From Rhodopseudomonas palustris (GTDB lineage Bacteria > Pseudomonadota > Alphaproteobacteria > Rhizobiales > Xanthobacteraceae): DNA of 64,000 nt. Under the pieces are notes generated by a model. The model had not been told where the DNA came from. It did not search any database and was given only the letters and a program-made list of their open reading frames with translations. Made by a program: the position numbers and the translations under genes. Of the stretch, positions 36,248-44,902 are shown in pieces. The stretch spans positions 3,906,001 to 3,970,000 of the forward strand of contig NZ_CP058907.1 of the NCBI RefSeq assembly GCF_013415845.1, read 5' to 3'. Each line of letters begins with the position of its first letter. Positions within the stretch are counted from its first letter, which is position 1.

Positions 36248-37810
36248 ATGCGTTTCGTCAAGTTTGGATTGGTAGCACTCGCGATCGTCGCGATTTCATT
36301 CACGGTCACGCTGAAGGCGTTCGACTGGCTGGCGCCGCGCGCCATCTCGCCGCCGAGCCTGCAGGCGCTGCCGCCATTGCCGCCGATCCGGCAGTCCACC
36401 GTGGTGGTGCCGGTGTCGGTGCCGCTCGGCACCATCCGCGATCTGGTCGACGCCGTCGCGCCGCGTACGTTCTCGGGCAAAGCCAACAACCCGCTGTCGC
36501 AATATGTGCAGAACGCCGACATCCAGTGGACCGCGACGCGCGGCGCGGTGACGGTGCGCGGCGCCAAGGATCAGCTCACCATCACCTCGCCGCTCACCGG
36601 CACGGTGAACGCCAAGGGCTCGCTGTCGGCCAACACCCAGTCCAAGGTCGACGAGACCCTCGGCCGGCTGCTCGGCAACAAGGTCGCCAAGCAGATCGGC
36701 GTCAACATCAAGTCGTTCAACGCCAACGGTGAGCTCAAGGGTACGATCGCGATCAGCGCGCGGCCGCAGGTGCTGCCGAACTGGCATGTCGATCCGCATC
36801 TCGATGCCGAAGTCGCGCTGTCGGATTCCGGCGTCTCGGTCGGCGGCGTGCGCATCGACGTGCCGCAGCAGGTCAAGCCGGTGATCGACAAGGCGATCGC
36901 CGATCAGCTCGGCGTGCTCGAGCGGCAGATCCGCGACGACAGTGCGCTGGAGCGCAGCGCGCGGCGCGAATGGGACCGGCTATGCCGCTCGGTGCCGCTG
37001 CAGGGCGCCGGCATCCCGAACGGCTTCTTCCTGGAGATCCGCCCGACCCGGGCGCTGGCAGCCCAGCCGCAGGTCGATGCCGCAGCCGCCACGCTCACGC
37101 TCGGCATCGTCGCCGACACCCGCATCACCGCCGGTCCGACCAAGCCGCAATGCCCGTTCCCGCCGGCGCTGCAGATGGTCGCGCCGGACACCGCCGGCGT
37201 CAAAGTCGCGGTGCCGATCGACATCCCGTTCCAGGAGCTCGACCGCATCCTCGAAGCGCAGTTCGTCGGCAAGACCTTCCCGGAGGGCGACAGCCGCGCC
37301 GCAATCACGGTGAAGCGCGCCAAGCTCGCCGCCAGCGGCGACCGGCTGCTGATCTCGCTCCTGGTCGATGCCAAGGAGAACCGCAGCTTCTTCGGCTTCG
37401 GCACCGAGGCGACGTTGCACATCTGGGGCCGTCCGACGCTGGATCAGGAAGACCAGACGCTGCGGCTGTCCGACATCAAGCTGGCGGTCGAATCCGAAGC
37501 CGCGTTCGGCCTGCTCGGCGACACCGCCCGCGCCGCGGTGCCGTATCTGGAGAAGGCAATCGCTGACAAGGCGGTGATCGACCTCAAGCCGGAATCCACC
37601 AACATCCAGCGCCGCGTCGGCAACATGATCGCCACCTACCAGCGCAACGAAGACGGCCTGCGGATTTCGTCGGAGATCTCCAGCCTGCGGCTGTCGGACC
37701 TGGTGTTCGACTCCAACATGCTGCGGATCACCGCGGAGGCCAACGGAATCCTCGAAGTCAAGGTGACCCGGCTCAAGCCGCCGGAATTGCCGAAGCCGGC
37801 GCCGCGCTGA
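36248..37810 (+). CDS. DUF4403-family envelope protein
   Basis: A 520-residue protein with one N-terminal membrane helix or signal anchor (FVKFGLVALAIVAISFTVTL) followed by a long beta-rich periplasmic region. Repeats of the pattern STVVVPVSVPLGTIRDLVD and GVKVAVPIDIPFQELDRIL, about 270 residues apart, fit the duplicated BPI/TULIP-like halves of DUF4403. No enzymatic motif is seen. A lipid-binding or outer-membrane-related role is only an inference. ATG 36248 is chosen because the helix follows at once. Confidence 0.82.
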   Translation: MRFVKFGLVALAIVAISFTVTLKAFDWLAPRAISPPSLQALPPLPPIRQSTVVVPVSVPLGTIRDLVDAVAPRTFSGKANNPLSQYVQNADIQWTATRGAVTVRGAKDQLTITSPLTGTVNAKGSLSANTQSKVDETLGRLLGNKVAKQIGVNIKSFNANGELKGTIAISARPQVLPNWHVDPHLDAEVALSDSGVSVGGVRIDVPQQVKPVIDKAIADQLGVLERQIRDDSALERSARREWDRLCRSVPLQGAGIPNGFFLEIRPTRALAAQPQVDAAAATLTLGIVADTRITAGPTKPQCPFPPALQMVAPDTAGVKVAVPIDIPFQELDRILEAQFVGKTFPEGDSRAAITVKRAKLAASGDRLLISLLVDAKENRSFFGFGTEATLHIWGRPTLDQEDQTLRLSDIKLAVESEAAFGLLGDTARAAVPYLEKAIADKAVIDLKPESTNIQRRVGNMIATYQRNEDGLRISSEISSLRLSDLVFDSNMLRITAEANGILEVKVTRLKPPELPKPAPR

Positions 37811-37852
37811 AACGCCATCGACTGATCTCGATGACTGATCTCGACACGCACA

Positions 37853-37880
37853 AACGCCGCCGGGGAAGCCCGGCGGCGTT
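37853..37880. terminator. Bidirectional terminator between DUF4403 and PRC-barrel genes
   Basis: A perfect 12-bp stem (AACGCCGCCGGG / CCCGGCGGCGTT) with a GAAG loop, between two convergent genes, 43 bases after one stop and 25 bases from the other. Confidence 0.85.
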
Positions 37881-37904
37881 CGCGTCTTCAGACGAACTGG
37901 TCGC

Positions 37905-38444
37905 TTACTTGGAGTACTTGAACTCCGGCATCGACTTCAGCTGATCCTTGGTGGCATTCAGCACCGCGTGGTCCGGATACCAACGATCCGCATTGTTCGC
38001 GGCCGTGGTCGAAGTTGCCGCGCCGGTGGTGGTGCCGGCCGGCGATGCGGTCGAGGTGCCCGAGCCCGCCGGAGTGGTCTGGCTGTTCATCGCGGTGTTG
38101 GACGAAACCGGCGTGTTGACCCACTGCAGCTTGTCGAAGGTTACCGCGACATCGCGCTGGCCGACGCCGAGGAAGCCGCCGACGCCGATCACGACGCCCT
38201 GAATGCGGCCTTCGCTATCGATCAGCATTTCGCTGATGTCGCCGAGCTTCTCGTTACCCTGGTTGTAGACGTTGACGCCGATCAGCTTCGAGGCGCGCCA
38301 CTGACCCATGTGCTGCGACTCGGACGCAGAGGTCGACTTCGACATCGTGCGGTTGCTGTCCGCCGGCGCCGGAGTCTGCGCGTAGGCAGCGGTGGCGAGC
38401 AGCGTGGAGCTCAGCAGGCCGGCGATGATCGTGTTGGCTTTCAT
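37905..38444 (-). CDS. Secreted PRC-barrel domain protein
   Basis: A 179-residue periplasmic protein with signal peptide (SSTLLATAAYAQ) and a PRC-barrel domain (about 50-110): WRASKLIGVNVYNQGNEKLGDISEMLIDSEGRIQGVVIGVGG. The C-terminal half is a Thr/Ser/Ala/Gly-rich linker followed by a short charged end (KDQLKSMPEFKYSK). This class is abundant in Rhizobiales and often stress-linked, but its function is not established. Confidence 0.88.
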   Translation of the reverse strand: MKANTIIAGLLSSTLLATAAYAQTPAPADSNRTMSKSTSASESQHMGQWRASKLIGVNVYNQGNEKLGDISEMLIDSEGRIQGVVIGVGGFLGVGQRDVAVTFDKLQWVNTPVSSNTAMNSQTTPAGSGTSTASPAGTTTGAATSTTAANNADRWYPDHAVLNATKDQLKSMPEFKYSK

Positions 38445-38642
38445 AGGATTGCCCTCTTTGCTTGTGAATGGTGCCTACAGAACCGCGGACTCCACGCTGC
38501 GTTCCCCCAATCGAACTTTTTTTAGCGCCACACGCCGCACCAAACGATTAGTTCGCAAACAAATGACGAGTTCCAACGAGTCACCCGGTTCCGCGGGCGC
38601 AACGATGACGGCAGGATGTCGGCTGCAATAAGCGACCCGGAA

Positions 38643-38687
38643 TAAAAAGAGCGCATCCCCTTGCACCGCAGCGAAGGGAATGCGCTC
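38643..38687 (-). terminator. Intrinsic terminator of the Ser-rich protein gene
   Basis: Reading the minus strand: GAGCGCATTCCCTT ... AAGGGGATGCGCTC followed by TTTTTATT. The stem has 8 bp plus an inner 5-bp part, and the U-run is clear. It lies 46 bases after the stop of the 180-aa gene. Confidence 0.9.
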
Positions 38688-38732
38688 GAACCGACGGCGT
38701 CACACAGTCGGATACAGAACGATAGAACAGTC

Positions 38733-39275
38733 TCAGGTCTGATAGTTGATCAGCAGTGCCGTGAACGAGCCCGACGCGGCGGCGGAGCCGCTGGCACTGT
38801 AGGCATTCGCGGTCGAGGATTTCTGATCCTGCAGCAGTTGCAAGAATTGCTTCAGAATGTCGCTGATGTCCGACGACGATGAATCCGTCGAGGTGCTGGA
38901 CGACGACGCGCTGGTGCCGTCATCCGGCGGCGGACCACCCGCACCGCCGCCTGGAGGCGGCCCACCGGCGAAAGTGTTCTTGAACACGTTCTGCAGCTCG
39001 GTGGCCTGGTCGGTGGTCAGCTTGCCGCTCGAGACTTCGCTGGCGATCAGGTCGTCGATCTTGGATTTCAGATCGGTCGGGCGCGAATCCGAGCTGCTGC
39101 TGGAGCGGCTGCTCTGCAGCGACGAGTCGATGTCTTGCAGCGCCGACGACAGCGCGTCGGCGTCGCTGGATTTCACGGTACCGGACGAGACTTCCGACGC
39201 GAGCTCCTTTTGCAGGAGTTGCAGCGGTGACAGATAACTGCTGCCGCCTGCGGCAGCGGAGGAAATGGCGGTCAT
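38733..39275 (-). CDS. Ser-rich hypothetical protein with internal duplication
   Basis: A 180-residue soluble protein without signal peptide. Two related segments, ELASEVSSGTVKSSDADAL (about 24-42) and LIASEVSSGKLTTDQATEL (about 76-94), each look like a helix-loop-helix with DxD-like acidic residues, faintly like EF-hand repeats. A Gly/Pro/Ser low-complexity linker (105-137) leads to a last helix (SDISDILKQFLQLLQDQ). Conserved relatives occur in Bradyrhizobium-type genomes as I recall. It has a strong terminator. Function unknown. Confidence 0.75.
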   Translation of the reverse strand: MTAISSAAAGGSSYLSPLQLLQKELASEVSSGTVKSSDADALSSALQDIDSSLQSSRSSSSSDSRPTDLKSKIDDLIASEVSSGKLTTDQATELQNVFKNTFAGGPPPGGGAGGPPPDDGTSASSSSTSTDSSSSDISDILKQFLQLLQDQKSSTANAYSASGSAAASGSFTALLINYQT

Positions 39276-39442
39276 GGGGCAGGCTCCGGGTTTGGATCGA
39301 AGCCGACGCTATGGTTAATGGATTAACAAGACCTTCGCCAAAGGCTTGAGTTAGTTGCGGGTTTTTGCCGAGAGGCAGGTAGAAACAATCGGAAACAAGA
39401 TTCTCTGCTACAGTCCCGGCAAAACATCGCAAAACCCCTGCC

Positions 39443-40165
39443 ATGAGCACCGCACCACCATCGATTCTCGTCGTCGAGGACGACCGCGAGACCCGCGCGC
39501 TGATCGCCAAATATCTCCGCGCCAACAACTGCAACGTCGCCACCGCCGCGGACGGCCGCGAGATGGAGCGCTGGATCGCCGATCATCGCGTCGATCTGGT
39601 CGTGCTCGACGTGATGCTGCCGGGCGAGGACGGGCTCAGCCTGTGCCGGAAGATCCGCGCCAATTCGGCGCTGCCGATCATCATGCTGACCGCGCGGGGC
39701 GACGACGTCGACCGCATCCTCGGCCTCGAGATGGGCGCCGACGATTACTTGCCGAAGCCGTTCAATCCGCGCGAACTGCTGGCACGGATTCGCTCGGTGC
39801 TGCGCCGGCAGGCGAGCGCCGTCACCGCCAGCGCCACACCCGGCGCCACCACGCTCGGCTTCCTCGGCTGGCGGATGGATTGCCGGCGGCGCGAACTACG
39901 CAATCCCGACGGCGCGCTGGTGGCGATGACCAGTGCCGAATTCGACCTGCTGCAGGCGCTGTGCGAGCGGGCCGGCCGGGTGCTGTCGCGCGAGGCGCTG
40001 CTCGATCTCACCCACGGCCGCAACGTCGGCGCATTCGAGCGCTCGATCGACGTGCTGATCAGCCGCATCCGCCGCAAGATCGAACCCGATCCGCGCGAAG
40101 CGACGCTGATCAAGACGGTGCGGGCCGGCGGCTACGTGTTCACGCCGGAGGTCGAAACCGCATGA
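39443..40165 (+). CDS. OmpR-family response regulator
   Basis: A 240-residue two-component regulator. The receiver domain has acidic pocket VEDDRE, phospho-acceptor Asp56 in DLVVLDVMLPGEDG, Thr in LTARGDDVD, and Lys in LPKPFNP. The C-terminal winged helix (about 140-235) ends DVLISRIRRKIEPDPREATLIKTVRAGGYVF, the usual OmpR/PhoB signature. It overlaps the kinase gene by 4 bases. The pair is close to the RstA/OmpR-type group by domain layout; target genes are unknown. Confidence 0.96.
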   Translation: MSTAPPSILVVEDDRETRALIAKYLRANNCNVATAADGREMERWIADHRVDLVVLDVMLPGEDGLSLCRKIRANSALPIIMLTARGDDVDRILGLEMGADDYLPKPFNPRELLARIRSVLRRQASAVTASATPGATTLGFLGWRMDCRRRELRNPDGALVAMTSAEFDLLQALCERAGRVLSREALLDLTHGRNVGAFERSIDVLISRIRRKIEPDPREATLIKTVRAGGYVFTPEVETA

Positions 40166-41496
40166 GCCTGCGCACGCGGCTGGCGGCGCTCGGATTCGGC
40201 CTCAAGCCGGATGGCATCCGCGGCCAGATCGCGATCCTGGTGCTGGCCTCGATCATCGCCAGCCACATCATCATCGCGGCGGCGTTCTTCGCCAACCGGC
40301 CGGACATGCCGCGACCGCCGGTGCTGCCCGAGCCGCATCAACTCTATGAATTCGCCGAACTGATCGGGCGCACCCCGGCGGCGGAACGCCCGCAGCTGAT
40401 CACCACCGTCGCGGCCGCCTTCCCGCAGCTCGAACTCGCGGCCACCACAGCCGTGGCTCGTCCGCACGACGGCGCCTGGACGCCGCATCAGATCGACTAT
40501 CTGCGCCGGCATCTGGGGCCGGACTATCGCGTCGACCTTGCCGGCGACGACCGGATGGTTATCACCCTGCCCGGCGGCGATGCGATCAGCGCACGGCTGC
40601 CGCCGGAGAGGCGTCGGCCGGTGCTGGGCAATCCGTGGATGGCGTCGCTGCTGATCGGCGTGGTCAGCCTCGCGCTGCTCGGGCTGTGGGCCGCACGCAC
40701 ACTGGCGGCGCCGCTGTCGGCGTTCGCCACCGCGGCCGAGACCTTCAGCCTGGATAGTTCGGACGCGCCGCTGCCGGAGCGCGGACCGGCCGAGATCCGT
40801 TCGCTGGCGCGGGCGTTGAACCGGATGCGCGAGCGCATCACCACGCTGATCGAAGATCGCACCCGGATGCTGGCGGCAATCAGCCATGATCTGCGCACGC
40901 CGATCACCCGGATGCGGCTGCGCGCCGAATTCATCGAGGACGATCACCAGCGCACCCAGACGCTGCACGATCTCGACCAGATGGGCGCGATGCTGACCGC
41001 GGTGCTGACCTTCCTGCGCGATGGTGCCACCCGGGATGCACCGACCCTGATCGACCTCGCCAGCGCGATGCAGCTGATCACTGATCAATTCGCCGATATC
41101 GGTGCCAAGGTCGCGTATCAGGGCCCCGAGCACGCGATGGCGATGGCGCGGCCCGGCGACCTGCATCGCGCGGTCACCAACCTGGTTGAAAACGCGGTGC
41201 GGTTCGGCACCGAAGTGACGATCCGGCTGGCGCTGGATCAGGATCAGATCATCATCGAGGTCGAAGACGACGGCCCGGGCATTGCGGATGCCGACAAGGA
41301 CAGTGTGATGCAGCCGTTCGTGCGCGGCGACGACGCCCGCAACATGGACGACAGCTCCTCGTTCGGCCTCGGCCTGTCGATTGCCCGCGCCATCGCCCGC
41401 GGCCACGGCGGCGAGCTGTCACTACACACCCGGACGCCGCACGGCCTGATTGCGCGCATCACCCTGCCCCGCCGGCCCCCGAGCCGCGCGGCCTGA
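40162..41496 (+). CDS. Membrane sensor histidine kinase
   Basis: A 444-residue kinase partner of the preceding regulator. It has two membrane helices (about 20-43 and 165-185) around a periplasmic sensor of about 120 residues, HAMP, the phospho-acceptor box AAISHDLRTPITRMR, N box NLVENAVRFG, G1 EDDGPGI and G2 SFGLGLSIARAI. Start is fixed by the ATGA overlap. The EnvZ-like layout suggests an envelope or osmotic signal, which is inference. Confidence 0.95.
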   Translation: MSLRTRLAALGFGLKPDGIRGQIAILVLASIIASHIIIAAAFFANRPDMPRPPVLPEPHQLYEFAELIGRTPAAERPQLITTVAAAFPQLELAATTAVARPHDGAWTPHQIDYLRRHLGPDYRVDLAGDDRMVITLPGGDAISARLPPERRRPVLGNPWMASLLIGVVSLALLGLWAARTLAAPLSAFATAAETFSLDSSDAPLPERGPAEIRSLARALNRMRERITTLIEDRTRMLAAISHDLRTPITRMRLRAEFIEDDHQRTQTLHDLDQMGAMLTAVLTFLRDGATRDAPTLIDLASAMQLITDQFADIGAKVAYQGPEHAMAMARPGDLHRAVTNLVENAVRFGTEVTIRLALDQDQIIIEVEDDGPGIADADKDSVMQPFVRGDDARNMDDSSSFGLGLSIARAIARGHGGELSLHTRTPHGLIARITLPRRPPSRAA

Positions 41497-41514
41497 GCGA
41501 CGCTTCCGACGATA

Positions 41515-42993
41515 TCAGCGGGGCGGATTGATCACCGGCGTCGTGCGCGGCGCGCCGGGCTTGCGCTGGTGGATCACCGCAAGGTCGTCGGCATAGACCT
41601 TCTGCCAGCCCTTGGTACGGTCGAGCAGCTTGGCTGCGGGGCTGTTGGGGATCAGCAGCGTCGCGTCGACGGCGTAAGCATCGAGCAGGCGGAACAGCTT
41701 GTCGGGGGCGCGCAGCCGGACCGCATCGTCGTGATCGACCACGAGCGTTTCGCCGAACAGTTCGGTGCGGCCGTCGATGAAGGTCGGCACGCCATTGGCG
41801 ATCAGATAGCCGCCGAAGCTGTAGTCGTTGAACACCCGCTTGACGCCGAGCCGCTTCAGCTCGGCGACGGCCGCCTGCGGCGCAAACAACGAGCGCGGCG
41901 CGAAGCTGTGCCACGTCGCGAACGCCAGCGTGCCGCCGATCGCCAGCGCCAGCAGCGCGGCGGTGAGGCCGCGCGACGACGGCGCCGCTCCGGCCGGCGC
42001 CGCGACGCCGCATTGCGCGGCCAGCGGCGCGGCGAGCACCAGCGGCGCCAGCAGCGCCAACAGTTCGAGATTGCGGCTGTGGCTCAGCGCCATGTGGATG
42101 AGGCCGAGCAGGATCAGGATGCGCACCGGCGGCAGCGTTACGCCGCGCAGCAGCGCCAGCCCGAGGCCGCCGAGCAAGGTGATCTCGAGTACGCCGATCT
42201 GCGAGAAATCCTCCGGCGCCCATTCGCCGATCCGGCTCAGCGCCTCACCGAGCGACAGGATCTTGCGCGACGCCAGGATCGAGTCCCAGCCATACGGCGT
42301 GATACATCCGGCGGCGAGCGCGAGCACGCCGAACAGCGCCCAGCGCAGCAGCAGCGCGACGCGTCGTGGCCGCTCGGCGGACAGCACGGCATCGAGCGCG
42401 AACGGCGCGACCAGCGCGATGCCGAACACGAAGCCGCCGTGCAGATTGGCCCAGAGCGTGATCAACGGCAGCGTCCACAATGGCGGCACGTCGCGGCGGT
42501 CGGCAGCGCCGACCAGGGCGCCGACCCAGGCCAGCATCACCGGCATTGCCAGCACGTGCGGCCGCGCCAGCATATGCGGCGCAGCCAGCGCCAGCGCGGC
42601 GGCGGCGAAGATCACGGTGGCGGTGTCGTTGAGCCGCGCGCCGAGCAGCCGTGCCAGCAGATAGAACGTGCCGCCGAGCGCCGCCGCCGTCATCACCACC
42701 GGCCCGGCCCAACCGGCGAACTGATAGCTCGCCGCGAACGCGACCTGCGCCAGCCACTGCGTCGAGATCCATGGCTGGCCGGCCATCGTGAACGAGTAGC
42801 TGTCGGTCCACGGCACCGCGCGGTGATCGATGATCCACTGCCCGATCGTCACCTGCCACAGCGTATCGGGATCGTTCAGCAGCCGGTCGCCGGAGATCAG
42901 CAGTAGCACATAGACGCCGAGCCCGATCGCCAGCGGCAACAGCCGCGGCCTGGCGAGGCTGATCTGGTTGGCGTCGGCAACGGTGATGGTCAT
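41515..42993 (-). CDS. Polytopic inner-membrane protein, glycosyltransferase-39-like topology
   Basis: A 492-residue protein with about 11-12 hydrophobic segments. Early loops contain NDPDTLWQVTIGQWIIDHRAVPWTDSYSF and WISTQWLAQV, similar to membrane glycosyltransferases that use polyprenyl-linked sugars, where an acidic pair in the first loop is catalytic. The last 130 residues form a soluble periplasmic domain. The ATG at 42993 removes 80 residues of non-conserved frame. Enzymatic role is a guess from topology. Confidence 0.7.
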   Translation of the reverse strand: MTITVADANQISLARPRLLPLAIGLGVYVLLLISGDRLLNDPDTLWQVTIGQWIIDHRAVPWTDSYSFTMAGQPWISTQWLAQVAFAASYQFAGWAGPVVMTAAALGGTFYLLARLLGARLNDTATVIFAAAALALAAPHMLARPHVLAMPVMLAWVGALVGAADRRDVPPLWTLPLITLWANLHGGFVFGIALVAPFALDAVLSAERPRRVALLLRWALFGVLALAAGCITPYGWDSILASRKILSLGEALSRIGEWAPEDFSQIGVLEITLLGGLGLALLRGVTLPPVRILILLGLIHMALSHSRNLELLALLAPLVLAAPLAAQCGVAAPAGAAPSSRGLTAALLALAIGGTLAFATWHSFAPRSLFAPQAAVAELKRLGVKRVFNDYSFGGYLIANGVPTFIDGRTELFGETLVVDHDDAVRLRAPDKLFRLLDAYAVDATLLIPNSPAAKLLDRTKGWQKVYADDLAVIHQRKPGAPRTTPVINPPR

Positions 42994-43159
42994 GCAGCGG
43001 CGCTCGCTTGCAGGTTGCGGCTGCGGCGATCCAACACGCCCGCGGATAATTTGGCGTAAACCGGAACTCCGACACCGCGGCTCCATGGTCCGGAATTCGC
43101 CCGGCGAGGAACCCGGCGTCCTGCGCGGCTTTGCCCACCAGCATCGCACCAAAGGCACG

Positions 43160-43187
43160 TTGACACGGCAGGGCATCGGCCTACATT
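43160..43187 (+). promoter_or_regulatory. Sigma-70-like promoter of the thi operon
   Basis: Perfect -35 TTGACA (43160-43165) and -10 TACATT (43182-43187) with a 16-base spacer. Transcription would start near 43194, at the 5' end of the TPP riboswitch. Confidence 0.75.
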
Positions 43188-43190
43188 GAG

Positions 43191-43315
43191 CCCGTTCCGA
43201 GGGGGGCTCCGACGAGGAGCTGAGATACCGCACGCTCGCCGCTTCGCTCCGCGAGGCACAGAGACCGCGGTGACCCTTTGAACCTGATCCGGGTCATGCC
43301 GGCGAAGGGACAGGG
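43191..43315 (+). promoter_or_regulatory. TPP (thiamin pyrophosphate) riboswitch
   Basis: All THI-element blocks are present: GAGGGGGGCTCC, GCTGAGAT (P2/P3 core), ACCCTTTGAACCTGATCCGG and GTCATGCCGGCGAAGGGA (P4/P5 core). Helix P1 can form between CCCGTTCC (43191-43198) and GGGACAGGG (43307-43315) with one bulged A. That 3' arm touches the thiO ATG and holds its ribosome binding site, so TPP binding should block translation of thiO directly. Confidence 0.96.
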
Positions 43316-44467
43316 ATGCATCAGACAGTTGAAGGCCGTGGCGGGGCCGAATCCGCCAATCTTTCCGCGTTGGCTTCCGTTGCTTCAGCTTCCGTTGCTT
43401 CGGCTTCAGTCGCTTCGGCGTCGGCTGCTTCGGCTTTGACCGCCGCGGCGCTGCGCAGCGAGAAGCCGGACCTGCGCAAGGATGCGCCGGTGTCGGTGAT
43501 CGGCGCCGGCATCGCCGGCGCCTGGCAGGCGCTGCTGCTGGCGCGCGCCGGCCGCAAGGTCAGTCTGTACGAGCGCGGCGACAACGAGATGACACAAGCC
43601 ACCAGCCATTGGGCCGGCGGCATGCTGGCGCCGTATTGCGAGGCCGAGGGCGCCGAGCCGATGGTCAGCCAGATCGGCATGCGCTCGCTGGAGATGTGGC
43701 GCAAGGAATTCCCGGAGGCGGTGTTCAACGGCTCGCTGGTGGTGGCGCATCCGCGCGACCGCGCCGATTTCGAACGCTTCGCCAAGATGACCACCGGCCA
43801 TCAGCGCGTCGACGCCGACGGCATCGCCGAGCTGGAGCCGGCGCTCGCCGGCCGGTTCCGCGAGGGCCTGTTTTTCCCGGACGAAGGCCATGTCGAGCCG
43901 CGGCTGGTGCTGGCGCGCCTGCACGAGCGGCTGATCGAGGCCGGCGGCGCCATCCATTTCGAATCGGAAATGACGCCGGAAGATCTCGACGGCCTGGTGA
44001 TCGACTGCCGGGGCCTTGCTGCCCGCGACAAGGCGCCGGAGCTGCGCGGCGTCAAAGGCGAGATGGTGGTGATCAAGACCGCCGAGGTGCAGCTGTCGCG
44101 CCCGGTGCGGCTGATGCACCCGCGCTGGCCGCTCTACGTCATCCCGCGCCAGAACAATCACTTCATGCTCGGCGCGACCACAGTCGAGAGCGAAGACGAG
44201 CTGGTGATGGTGCGCTCGGCACTGGAACTGCTGAGCGCCGCCTATGCGGTGCATCCGGCGTTCGGCGAAGCCCACATCGTCGAACTCGGCGCCGGGCTTC
44301 GTCCCGCCTTCCCCGACAACCTGCCGCGGATCGCCATCGGCAACCGCCGCGTCGCCACCAACGGCCTGTATCGCCACGGCTTCCTGATGGCGCCGTCGCT
44401 GGCCGAGAAGGTGGTGGCCTATGTCGAGCGCGGCGAGATCGACAATCAGGTGATGCGATGCTTGTGA
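43316..44467 (+). CDS. thiO: Glycine oxidase ThiO
   Basis: FAD enzyme that oxidises glycine to dehydroglycine for thiazole synthesis. The 383 residues include an FAD motif VIGAGIAGAWQALLLARAG at about 61-79, preceded by an unusual Ala/Ser/Val-rich N-terminus with three VASAS units. The DAO-family body has SHWAGGMLAPYCEAEG and a C-terminal GLYRHGFLMAP. The start lies directly at the 3' end of the riboswitch. No other in-frame ATG precedes the FAD motif. Its stop overlaps thiS by 10 bases. Confidence 0.92.
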   Translation: MHQTVEGRGGAESANLSALASVASASVASASVASASAASALTAAALRSEKPDLRKDAPVSVIGAGIAGAWQALLLARAGRKVSLYERGDNEMTQATSHWAGGMLAPYCEAEGAEPMVSQIGMRSLEMWRKEFPEAVFNGSLVVAHPRDRADFERFAKMTTGHQRVDADGIAELEPALAGRFREGLFFPDEGHVEPRLVLARLHERLIEAGGAIHFESEMTPEDLDGLVIDCRGLAARDKAPELRGVKGEMVVIKTAEVQLSRPVRLMHPRWPLYVIPRQNNHFMLGATTVESEDELVMVRSALELLSAAYAVHPAFGEAHIVELGAGLRPAFPDNLPRIAIGNRRVATNGLYRHGFLMAPSLAEKVVAYVERGEIDNQVMRCL

Positions 44468-44655
44468 CCATCAACGGCGAACAGCGCGAGATCCAGTCCG
44501 CCAGCGTCGCGGCACTGATGACCGAGCTGGACTGCACCGGCGGCCACTTCGCCGTCGCGCTGAACTACGACGTCGTCCCCCGCGGCAAATGGGACGAAAC
44601 GCCCGTCACTGCCGGCGACGAAATCGAGATCCTGACGCCGCGGCAGGGGGGATGA
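44458..44655 (+). CDS. thiS: Sulfur-carrier protein ThiS
   Basis: A 65-residue ubiquitin-fold sulfur carrier (MLVTINGEQREI ... DEIEILTPRQGG). The C-terminal Gly-Gly is adenylated and thiocarboxylated to supply sulfur to the thiazole synthase. It overlaps thiO by 10 bases. A palindromic repeat follows before thiG. Confidence 0.95.
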   Translation: MLVTINGEQREIQSASVAALMTELDCTGGHFAVALNYDVVPRGKWDETPVTAGDEIEILTPRQGG

Positions 44656-44683
44656 GTATGAGCGCCAGCCACGCGCACCTCGG

Positions 44684-44880
44684 TCACCCTCCCCTTGAGG
44701 GGGAGGGTCGGCACGCAGGCCGCGTAGCGGGCTGCGGGACGGGGTGGGGTGAGCCGCGGGCACCGCGGATGAACTCGTCGCCACCCCGCTCGCTGCGCGA
44801 GCGACCCTCCCCCTCCAGGGGAGGGGAAATCCTCGCATCGCCCTCACCCCGGCCCTCTCCCGCAAGCGGGAGAGGGAGGA
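44684..44880. repeat. Palindromic repeat cluster between thiS and thiG
   Basis: Three GC-rich hairpin units lie in 200 bases: CCCTCCCC(TTGA)GGGGGAGGG near 44688, its mirror ACCCTCCCCCTCCAGGGGAGGG near 44804, and CCCTCTCCCGC(AA)GCGGGAGAGGG near 44854. The first two are joined by CGGGGTGGGG and CCACCCCG arms, giving one long imperfect palindrome. It is the same family as the units in rnpB and at 46312-46430. Confidence 0.85.
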
Positions 44881-44902
44881 GGCCGTGCTCGGAGCTGACA
44901 AC

